From positions 1-9,285 of the forward strand of contig WFZY01000050.1 in the NCBI GenBank assembly GCA_015489265.1: DNA of 9,285 nucleotides. Direction: 5' to 3'. The stretch comes from Flavobacteriaceae bacterium (GTDB lineage Bacteria > Bacteroidota > Bacteroidia > Flavobacteriales > Flavobacteriaceae). Positions 1 through 5,427 of the stretch are shown in pieces. Within the stretch, counting starts at the first letter, position 1. Each line of letters opens with the position of its first letter. The translations under genes and the position numbers were made by a program. The notes below the pieces were generated by a model. The model ran no database searches, was not told where the DNA came from, and saw only the letters and a list, made by a program, of their open reading frames with translations.

Positions 1-380
1 CCATAGAATGCCGTATCAATGCAGAAGACCCCTATAACGATTTTCGTCCCTCTCCGGGGGTTATCAAAACTTTTCATGCACCGGGGGGACATGGCGTTCG
101 TCTTGATACGCATGCCTATCAAGGTTATGTGATACCACCTTATTACGATTCTATGATTGCCAAGCTCATTACAACAGCTCAAACCCGTGAAGAAGCCATT
201 GAAAAAATGAAACGGGCTTTGGACGAATTTGTAATTGAAGGGGTTAAAACGACCATTCCGTTTCATAGACAATTAATGGATAATCCCGACTTCATCGCAG
301 GCAATTATACCACTAAATTTATGGAAGACTTTGATTTAGATGAAAAGTATCTCAAAGAATATGAGAGAAACGTTAAGTAA
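1..380 (+). CDS. accC: Acetyl-CoA carboxylase, biotin carboxylase subunit (3' end only)
   Basis: AccC carboxylates the biotin on the carrier protein AccB using ATP and bicarbonate, the first half-reaction of the committed step of fatty-acid synthesis in the cytoplasm. The reading frame is open from base 3, so the gene begins upstream of the window; the internal ATG at 129 is not the start. The roughly 125 visible residues are the C-terminal biotin carboxylase domain: IECRINAEDP near the left edge, then PSPG, then HAPGGHGVR, then IPPYYDSMIAKLI. These match E. coli AccC closely; the Arg of GVR should be the active-site Arg near position 338 there (recalled, not aligned by computation). The gene ends at a normal position shortly after the conserved domain, with no biotinyl domain fused, so this is the separate-subunit type rather than a long pyruvate or acyl-CoA carboxylase. 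accB would be expected just upstream. An IS remnant begins 44 bases after the stop codon. Confidence 0.95.
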   Translation, partial: IECRINAEDPYNDFRPSPGVIKTFHAPGGHGVRLDTHAYQGYVIPPYYDSMIAKLITTAQTREEAIEKMKRALDEFVIEGVKTTIPFHRQLMDNPDFIAGNYTTKFMEDFDLDEKYLKEYERNVK

Positions 381-424
381 GTTTTGTTTCCATATTTCTT
401 TATAATTACTATACATATAATACA

Positions 425-442
425 AGAGGCTGTCTCAAAAGG
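425..442. repeat. Left terminal inverted repeat of the IS
   Basis: The sequence agaggctgtctcaaaagg pairs with the complement of 1843-1860 at 16 of 18 positions. The two mismatches (g/a at the fourth position and g/c at the last) are substitutions without indels. The repeat also forms the left arm of a terminator-like hairpin. Confidence 0.85.
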
Positions 443-460
443 GCAGCCTTTTTTATTTTT
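427..460 (+). terminator. Hairpin plus T-tract at left IS end, downstream of accC
   Basis: GGCTGTC (428-434) pairs with GGCAGCC (442-448), with one G-U wobble and a 7-nt loop, flanked by an A-T pair (427/449) and followed at once by TTTTTTATTTTT (449-460). This has the form of an intrinsic terminator for plus-strand transcripts leaving accC. It is built partly from the IS terminal repeat, so it probably arrived with the element. No other terminator is visible between the accC stop and this point. Confidence 0.65.
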
Positions 461-483
461 TGTAATAAAATCATCCTGTAAGA

Positions 484-1691
484 GTTATTAATCAAGTAAT
501 CGACAGGTTAGATTTACAGCCTTTGATAAAAAATATAAAGGCGGAGGCACCTCTAGTTATCATCCAAAAATAATGCTTAATGTATTGGTTTATGCTTATG
601 TAAACAATATTTATTCTTCACGTAAAATAGAAGCTGCCATAAAAGAGAATATTCATTTTATGTAGCTAGCAGTTTCTAACAGGCCTGACCACAATACAAT
701 CAACCATTTTAGAAGTAATAGATTAAAAGGCGTATTTAAGGAAATTTTTACCCAAGTTGTAATGATGCTTGTAGAAAAGCGGTCATATAGATTTACAGAA
801 AGTATATTTAGATGGGACAAAAATAGAAGCCAATACCAATAAATATACTTTTGTTTGGGGCAAATCTGTTCAACGTTATAAAAACGGTATTAAGAAACAA
901 TTAGAAGGATTATGGCAATATGCAGAATCGGTAGCTAAAGAAGAATTAAGCTATTAAAAGCCCATTGATTTTGAAAAGCTTGATGCGGAAAAGATTGATA
1001 AAACCATAGAAACAATAAATAACGCTTTAACGGATAAGCCAATTGATAAAAAGAAAAAACAAAAGTTGAATTATGCCAAAAACAAGAAGAGATTTTAGGT
1101 GAGAGAAATAGCTATTCAAAAACAGATCCCGATGCTACTTTTATGCGGATGAAAGATGATTATATGAAAAAACGGTCAATTAAAAGCGGATTATAATTTT
1201 CAGACAAGCACAAGTAATCAATATGTTGTAAATTATACTAAATTATAATCCGACTGATACAAAAACTTTAATACCGCATTTTGAGGAATTTAACAGGCAA
1301 TTCAAAACATTACCAAAAGAAGTAACAGCAGACTCAGGATATGGAAGTGAAGAAAACTATGAATATCTAGAAAATAAAGGCATCGAAGCCTATGTAAATA
1401 CAATTATTTCCACAAGAGACAACATAAGAAGGAAAAAGCCACACCGGACTTTCATCAGGATAAATGATATTACAATGAACAAGAGGATTTTTTTGTTTGC
1501 CCAATGGAACAAAGAATGCATAAAATCAGGATTAAAAAATAACAAATGAAAGGGGTTTCTCACAGGAATTACATTTATATCAAGCCCAAAATTGCTAAGG
1601 ATGTCCTTTAAGAGGAAACGAAAAAGTAAAAATTGAAATTGGACTGGTTTATTTGTCACATAATCTATTAAAATATGCTAAAACAGCATAA
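484..1691 (+). pseudogene. IS1182-type transposase remnant with multiple frameshifts and stops
   Basis: Transposase-like peptide runs on through changing frames: VINQVIDRLDLQPL (from 484), then YKGGGTSSYHPKIMLNVLVY with YSSRKIEAAIKENIHFM (to 662), RPDHNTINHFRSNRLKG, then GHIDLQKVYLDGTKIEAN and TNKYTFVWGK (from 781), GERNSYSKTDPDATFMRMK (near 1100), TADSGYGSEENYEYLE (near 1330), DFFVCPMEQRMHKIRIK (near 1490) and VKIEIGLVYLSHNLLKYAK (to 1691). Frame changes fall near 533, 778, 1080, 1170, 1240, 1398 and between 1542 and about 1565. In-frame stops include TAG 663-665 (a Trp is expected), TAA 955-957, TGA 1465-1467, TAA 1540-1542 and a TAA just before 1599. The first two acidic catalytic positions (VYLDGT, TADSGYG) survive. 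The segment that should carry the final Glu is deleted, and so are the first residues of the N-terminus. No functional protein can be made. The family call rests on recalled IS1182-group motifs. Confidence 0.88.
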
Positions 1692-1820
1692 AAAAACACT
1701 GTTTTTCTCAATTTTATCTTTAAAAACAATCATTTTTAAGCTCTATTATCTGATGTTTAGCAAAATTTTGATGTGTTATAAAATATTTGGTAAAAAAATA
1801 GTCATGCCGAAGAATTAAAC

Positions 1821-1860
1821 AAAAAAAGAGACTGTCTCGATTGCTTTTGAGACAGCTTCT
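1821..1860 (-). terminator. Hairpin plus T-tract at right IS end, reading into the IS
   Basis: CTGTCTC (1832-1838) pairs perfectly with GAGACAG (1849-1855) across a 10-nt loop; after one mismatch the stem extends to 1827-1830 with 1857-1860. On the minus strand the hairpin is followed by a seven-T run (the A-run at 1821-1827). It should therefore stop transcription that enters the element from the right. It includes the right terminal repeat. Confidence 0.55.
1843..1860. repeat. Right terminal inverted repeat of the IS
   Basis: The sequence gcttttgagacagcttct is the inverted partner of 425-442. It lies about 150 bp past the last recognisable transposase codon (1691), and the A/T-rich bases between carry no coding signal. 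It marks the outer limit of the element. Confidence 0.85.
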
Positions 1861-1866
1861 ATTTAA

Positions 1867-1946
1867 TAAACCGCATAGAGGTGATAAATTTATAGAGTTA
1901 AAAACATAAACCCCGTAGGGGTGAAATGATTTAAAAAAATAATCAC
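1867..1946. repeat. Two tandem 40-bp REP-like units
   Basis: The units begin at 1867 (taaaccgcatagaggtga) and 1907 (taaaccccgtaggggtga), exactly 40 bp apart. Each starts with a short palindrome: ACCCC-GTA-GGGGT is perfect in the second unit, and ACCGC-ATA-GAGGT has one mismatch in the first. Both are followed by AT-rich sequence (ataaatttatagag, aatgatttaaaaaa). They lie seven bases outside the right IS end. The form resembles the short palindromic intergenic repeats of Bacteroidota genomes; I see no coding potential. The rest of the gap to 2056 holds nothing recognisable. Confidence 0.6.
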
Positions 1947-2056
1947 CATGATTATATGATTCTTACACCTAATTATTACCCACACAAAACAACATAGAGC
2001 ATCAATTAATTTAAAAATTCTTTGTGTTTTTAAGGTTAACTAATAAAGTTTTTTTG

Positions 2057-2064
2057 TAAATTTG
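2057..2064 (+). promoter_or_regulatory. Bacteroidota-type -7 box upstream of the secreted protein gene
   Basis: TAAATTTG matches the TAnnTTTG -7 consensus used by the primary sigma factor of Bacteroidota, 24 bases before the ATG at 2089. No good TTG -33 element is present at the usual distance (only ggttaac around 2034-2040). The A-rich leader without a Shine-Dalgarno sequence is normal for this phylum. Confidence 0.55.
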
Positions 2065-2088
2065 AAAACAAATTAAAAAAAACAAATT

Positions 2089-3837
2089 ATGAAACAGATT
2101 TATTTATTTTTAAGCTTATTGGTTGCTTTGACCGGTTTTGGACAAGGCACACCGATCATCACAATGATTGCCGATGGCGACGAATCCGGTGGAACCCCGG
2201 AAGTTTTGGAAATTTATGCCAACGGAACCGTAGATTTTACCCAATATTCCTTACAAAACCAAACCAATGGTGGCACTACATGGGGAAATACTTTTGATTT
2301 AAGTCCTCTGGGAACCGTAACCGATGGTTTTGTTTATGTTTATTCCAATAAAAACAATTCAACCGATGTTTTTACCTTAAACTACCCCAGTGTAACCACT
2401 AACAAACTGGATGCTACTTCATCATCCGTTTTAAATATTAATGGTGATGATCGCATTAGAATTATTGAAACCGGCAGCAGCGCTGTTATTGATACCTACG
2501 GTGTAGATGGTCAAGACGGCACCGGAACTGCATGGGAATACAAAGACGGTTATGCCAAACGCCTTAACGGCACAGGACCCGACCCTGTATTTGTAGAAAC
2601 TAACTGGGAATTTCACAATGGTGCATTAAATACACACGGTGCAGTTCAAGATGGCACTACTTATGAAAGTATTATCGGAATCGGTACTTATACACCACCA
2701 ACAACCGTCAGCCCTTCTTTGGCTGTCACATCACCTACCAACGGTCAAGTTTTCTCTCCGGTTACTACCAGTGTTGATGTTGTATTTACTGTTCAAAATT
2801 TTACAGTTGGTACTGATGGTAGTGTTGACTGGCGTTTAGATGGTGGCTCTTGGAATACCCAAACCGACACGAACCCTATTACCGTATCCGGTTTAACTGC
2901 CGGCAGTCATACTGTGGATTTGAAATTGGTTGACAATAGTGGCAACGACTTAAATCCTGCTGTTGAAGCCAGTGTAACATTCGAAATCGCTACTTATACT
3001 GTGGTTCATACCATAGCCGATTTAAGAAACGGTACCATTGGTGATTATTATCACTTTGACGGTGAGGCATTTACTATTGGCGGACAAGCTTTCCAAAGTG
3101 GTGCCGTAAAAGGTTATGCACAAGATGCAACCGGCGGTATTTTAGCTTTTATTCCACCGGGAATAACTACTAATGCCCCCAATTTATATGACGGCATTAC
3201 AGATGTCAAAGGAAAATTAAAAGATTATCATGGTGTATTGGAGATAGAATTAACCGAAGATTTCACTATGACAGGCAATAATCAAGTACAAAACCCGCAA
3301 GTTGTAACGCTTGCCGACTATATTGCTAACCATGATGATTACGAATCGGAATTAATACAATTTAATAATGTTACCATTGATGCTAATGGTGATACTGATT
3401 TCCAATCAAGCACCAACTATGATGTTACTGATGGTACTGATACAGTTGTTTTGAGAACGGCTTTTAATGATTTAGTTGGTGAAACTATTCCTACCGGTGC
3501 TGTTAATATTACCGGAATCGGTTCTGAATATAATGGTACACCACAAATATTCCCTAGAGATATTAATGACATCGTAGATGCTAATGCTATTTCTGAGAAT
3601 AATATCGACGGATTGGAAGTTTATCCTAACCCTGTCATCAACAAACAAGTTTTTGTTACCTCTGCTTCTACTGATGTTAAACAAATTATTATTTATAACG
3701 TTTTAGGTAAAGCCATATATCAAACTGAAATAAATAATGGTCAAGCTATCAATGTCGGACAATTAAAAGCCGGTATTTATATGATGAAAATTATTGAAAA
3801 CGGACAAGTCGGTTTACAAAAACTCATCATTAAATAA
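2089..3837 (+). CDS. Secreted modular protein with T9SS type A sorting domain
   Basis: The 582-residue protein starts with a signal peptide (about 1-18; hydrophobic LFLSLLVALTGF, then a Gln-led mature end), so it crosses the inner membrane by Sec. Residues 20-200 look like a lamin-tail-like beta domain (LEIYAN, INGDDRIRI, a later DGTGTAWEY segment). Residues 207-300 resemble an Ig-like beta-sandwich (TSPTNGQVF, then VSGLTAGSHTVDL). Residues 303-497 look like OB-fold or DUF5689-like modules (YAQDATGGI, VKGKLKDYHGVLEIEL, ITGIGSEYNGTPQIFPRD). Residues 508-582 are a type A sorting domain (LEVYPNP, IIIYNVLGK, LKAGIYMMKI, basic end QKLIIK), which sends the protein through the type IX secretion system for release or surface attachment. 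I see no catalytic motif. Similar module sets occur in secreted flavobacterial nucleases, but the nuclease domain is absent here, so a binding or adhesive role is possible. Sorting-domain call strong; middle domains moderate. Confidence 0.85.
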   Translation: MKQIYLFLSLLVALTGFGQGTPIITMIADGDESGGTPEVLEIYANGTVDFTQYSLQNQTNGGTTWGNTFDLSPLGTVTDGFVYVYSNKNNSTDVFTLNYPSVTTNKLDATSSSVLNINGDDRIRIIETGSSAVIDTYGVDGQDGTGTAWEYKDGYAKRLNGTGPDPVFVETNWEFHNGALNTHGAVQDGTTYESIIGIGTYTPPTTVSPSLAVTSPTNGQVFSPVTTSVDVVFTVQNFTVGTDGSVDWRLDGGSWNTQTDTNPITVSGLTAGSHTVDLKLVDNSGNDLNPAVEASVTFEIATYTVVHTIADLRNGTIGDYYHFDGEAFTIGGQAFQSGAVKGYAQDATGGILAFIPPGITTNAPNLYDGITDVKGKLKDYHGVLEIELTEDFTMTGNNQVQNPQVVTLADYIANHDDYESELIQFNNVTIDANGDTDFQSSTNYDVTDGTDTVVLRTAFNDLVGETIPTGAVNITGIGSEYNGTPQIFPRDINDIVDANAISENNIDGLEVYPNPVINKQVFVTSASTDVKQIIIYNVLGKAIYQTEINNGQAINVGQLKAGIYMMKIIENGQVGLQKLIIK

Positions 3838-3863
3838 ACATCTCATCATATTTCATAAATACA

Positions 3864-3896
3864 AAAAAGACTGTCAAAATATTGGCAGTCTTTTAT
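3864..3896 (+). terminator. Intrinsic terminator after the secreted protein gene
   Basis: GACTGTC (3869-3875) pairs with GGCAGTC (3884-3890) with one G-U wobble and an 8-nt AT loop. The stem is extended by A-T pairs (3865-3868 with 3891-3894) and ends in TTTT. It starts 26 bases after the stop codon and separates this gene from the TerB-like pair. Confidence 0.75.
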
Positions 3897-3924
3897 TGTA
3901 TGTTCACGAAATTATATATTTTTG
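3896..3924 (+). promoter_or_regulatory. Promoter of the TerB-like pair (TTG-N18-TATTTTTG)
   Basis: TTG at 3896-3898 and TATTTTTG at 3917-3924 match the Bacteroidota -33/-7 pattern (TTG, then TAnnTTTG) with an 18-base spacer. The -7 box is 37 bases before the ATG at 3962. The -33 element abuts the 3' side of the preceding terminator, so the two units are packed tightly but separately controlled. This is the most complete promoter in the window. Confidence 0.65.
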
Positions 3925-3961
3925 TTTTGACTTAAAAAATCCAAGTTAACCTAATCATATT

Positions 3962-4387
3962 ATGGAAAAAAATCAGAGTTTTAAAAATTTATCAGAAGCG
4001 CAAAAAATAAATTTGCTGCAACAATTGGTAAAAATGGCTAAAGCCGATAAAATTTTTAAATTTGTTGAATTAAAATACCTAACCGAAATTGCTGAATTGA
4101 TGAATATAACTGCTTCGCAACTGGATGAAATTATTGAAACTGATATTATCGGTCCTTTACCGAAAACCATGTTGGAGCGCGCCAGACAACTTTACCGGTT
4201 AACCGTTATGATGATGATAGACCAGATTATCACAACCGAAGAATTAAATCTTCTTAAAACTTTTGCTGTAGAGCTGGGCTTGCAAGCATCGGGCGTAGAT
4301 GCTATGATTGAAGCCATGGGAAAAAATAAAGGCGGCATGTTACTCAACCAACAATTAATCGAAATTTTTGCCATTGAATTGAATTAA
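3962..4387 (+). CDS. TerB-like helical protein, first of a tandem pair
   Basis: This 141-residue, wholly helical-looking protein has no signal peptide or membrane segment and should be cytoplasmic. It has the TerB-like pattern of two related helical halves, each with an acidic residue after a hydrophobic helix and a Glu some seven residues later: KMAKAD (D29) with E36 in the first half, MMMID (D87) with E93/E94 and LNLLKTFAVELGL in the second. In TerB proteins such acidic positions bind metal; whether they do here is inference. Members of this family are often labelled tellurite resistance proteins, but nothing else of a tellurite operon (TerC, TerD or TerZ) is nearby, so that role should not be assumed. 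The ATG is set by the promoter 37 bases upstream. The stop codon directly abuts the next gene's start, implying one transcript and coupled translation. Family assignment is by pattern only. Confidence 0.75.
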   Translation: MEKNQSFKNLSEAQKINLLQQLVKMAKADKIFKFVELKYLTEIAELMNITASQLDEIIETDIIGPLPKTMLERARQLYRLTVMMMIDQIITTEELNLLKTFAVELGLQASGVDAMIEAMGKNKGGMLLNQQLIEIFAIELN

Positions 4388-4795
4388 ATGAGACTAGAAG
4401 AAAAAATATCTCTCATCAAACAACTGTTTGATATGAGTAAAGCCGACTATAATATTGACCAAACTGAAGTAAATTTTCTCTATGAACTGGCTGTTTCTCT
4501 CGAACTACCATTAGAAATTTTGGAAGAAATTTTTGATGAAAAGCCTATTTATTTAAAACATGTTTTACCAAAAAAACGACATGAACGTATCATTCAGATA
4601 TACCGGCTTGCTCTTATGATAAATATTGACAAACATATCAAATTTGATGAAGTCAATCTTTTAAAAAACATCGCTATCGAATTACATCTTCCCCCTGAAC
4701 CGGTTACGCTTATGTTAACGGAAATGCTCAAAAGCAAAAACGGTACTTTAGCACCAGAACAACTTTTTAATATTTTCAAAACAATAAATAATTAA
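4388..4795 (+). CDS. TerB-like helical protein, second of a tandem pair
   Basis: This 135-residue protein is a paralogue of the preceding one: they align over nearly full length with about one third identity by eye, sharing KI.L..QL..M.KAD, the central Q.YRL..M..ID, E.NLLK..A.EL.L and the end .QL..IF. The acidic positions are kept (D20/E27, D81/E88). The centre (PIYLKHVLPKKRHERI) is more basic than in its neighbour. It is predicted soluble and cytoplasmic. The ATG follows the previous TAA with no gap, so ribosomes probably re-initiate. I found no separate promoter and no clear terminator in the 103 bases that follow. The divergence suggests an old duplication with separate roles, perhaps a heterodimer; that is inference. 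Confidence 0.75.
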   Translation: MRLEEKISLIKQLFDMSKADYNIDQTEVNFLYELAVSLELPLEILEEIFDEKPIYLKHVLPKKRHERIIQIYRLALMINIDKHIKFDEVNLLKNIAIELHLPPEPVTLMLTEMLKSKNGTLAPEQLFNIFKTINN

Positions 4796-4861
4796 ATGTA
4801 TATGCTTCTTTAGGGTTTTACAATACTCTACAAATTCTGTTAAACCATTAAAAATAATTTG

Positions 4862-4869
4862 TAAATTTG
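4862..4869 (+). promoter_or_regulatory. Bacteroidota-type -7 box upstream of the charged helical protein
   Basis: TAAATTTG matches TAnnTTTG and lies 29 bases before the ATG at 4899. The -33 region is poor (CTG at 4837-4839, 22 bases upstream, is the nearest candidate). With no terminator after the TerB-like pair, this gene may be read both from here and by read-through. Confidence 0.5.
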
Positions 4870-4898
4870 TTAATAATAAATTAAAAAACAAAACTATT

Positions 4899-5354
4899 AT
4901 GGGACTATTTGATTCATTCAAAAAAATGTTTGGCCAAGCCAAAGTTAAAGCAGAAGAATTAGCAGAAGATGCTAATGAATTTGTTGAAAAAACAGCTAAA
5001 GTAGCTGACGAAAAATTTGATAAAATCTCTGAAGATTTAAAAGAAAGCACTAAAGATTTGCGTGAAAAAGCAGCAGATGTTTTGGAAGACGTAACTGAAA
5101 AAACCAAAGAAGTTGCCGGTGATGTCACCGAAGGACTTAAAAAAGCCGGAGAAGATTTTATGGAAGAAACCAAAGATTTTCGAGAAAAAGCTTCGGATGT
5201 CATAGATAAAGCTACCGATAAAGTATCAGAAGTCGCTTCAAAAGTTACTGATAAAGTCAATGAATTTACTGATAAAAAGGAAGAGGTTGTTGATGAAGCA
5301 GAAAGTGAAATTGTTGACAAAACTGAAAGTAATGACACAACTAAAGATGCTTAA
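4899..5354 (+). CDS. Charged repetitive helical (LEA/apolipoprotein-like) protein
   Basis: The 151-residue protein is dominated by Lys, Glu, Asp, Ala, Val and Thr, with no Cys, Pro or Trp. It begins with a short amphipathic stretch (MGLFDSFKKMFG), then has a long run of predicted amphipathic helix in which A..V.DK.. and KT.EVA-type motifs recur. A 40-residue repeat is clear: residues 45-84 (start EDLKESTKDLREKAADV) and 85-124 (start EDFMEETKDFREKASDV) share about 19 of 40 residues, and the DNA repeats with the same 120-base period (5031, 5151). The acidic tail after about residue 128 looks disordered. Composition and periodicity recall YtxH-like, LEA-like or apolipoprotein-like proteins, which in other organisms bind membrane surfaces or protect during stress. 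No specific function can be assigned. It follows the TerB-like pair on the same strand and ends at the shared palindromic terminator. Confidence 0.7.
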   Translation: MGLFDSFKKMFGQAKVKAEELAEDANEFVEKTAKVADEKFDKISEDLKESTKDLREKAADVLEDVTEKTKEVAGDVTEGLKKAGEDFMEETKDFREKASDVIDKATDKVSEVASKVTDKVNEFTDKKEEVVDEAESEIVDKTESNDTTKDA

Positions 5355-5368
5355 TAAGACCCTCTAAC

Positions 5369-5408
5369 CATAAAAAATCGGACTGAAATTTCAGTCCGAT
5401 TTTTTATG
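5369..5408. terminator. 40-bp perfect palindrome, bidirectional terminator
   Basis: Bases 5369-5388 are the exact reverse complement of 5389-5408. The core stem is ATCGGACTGAAA with its complement, flanked by A6 on the left and T6 on the right, so an RNA from either strand forms a hairpin followed by a U-tract. It lies between the convergent charged-protein gene (stop at 5354) and rho (stop at 5428) and should terminate both. Confidence 0.85.
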
Positions 5409-5427
5409 ATCTTAAATGAAATCATAA

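Larger units (their letters stand above)
425..1860 (+). mobile_element. Decayed IS1182-like insertion sequence
   Basis: The element is bounded by an 18-bp imperfect terminal inverted repeat: 425-442 (agaggctgtctcaaaagg) and the complement of 1843-1860 (agaagctgtctcaaaagc), 16 of 18 matching. Between them lies a wrecked transposase related to the IS1182 group (DDE type, DUF772-like N-terminus). At 1436 bp it is shorter than I would expect for an intact member, which fits the deletions seen in the transposase. I found no convincing target-site duplication in the flanks (left ...catataatac, right atttaataaacc). The element lies between accC and the secreted-protein gene and breaks neither. It is immobile on its own; mobilisation in trans by an intact relative elsewhere in the genome cannot be excluded, since both ends survive. 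Confidence 0.85.

Noticed and set aside
129..380. Independent 83-residue protein starting at 129
   Set aside because: The same frame is open to the left edge and encodes conserved AccC sequence before this Met, so it is an internal Met.
1390..1659. Open frame of 89 codons on the minus strand inside the IS
   Set aside because: It is antisense to recognisable transposase segments (DFFVCPMEQRMHKIR and others) and has no family resemblance or promoter; a shadow of the pseudogene.
411..1872. Target-site duplication around the IS
   Set aside because: Only short AT words (such as ataata and taata) recur on both sides, as expected by chance at this base composition.
3962..4795. Tellurite resistance operon
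   Set aside because: Only TerB-like proteins are present; no TerC, TerD, TerZ or TerA neighbours, so the family name should not be read as a function.
4748..5338. Open frame of 196 codons on the minus strand, Ser-rich
   Set aside because: It is the exact antisense of the charged helical protein, whose GAA/AAA/GCT-rich codons read as Ser/Phe/Leu on the other strand. The plus frame has promoter, start and terminator.
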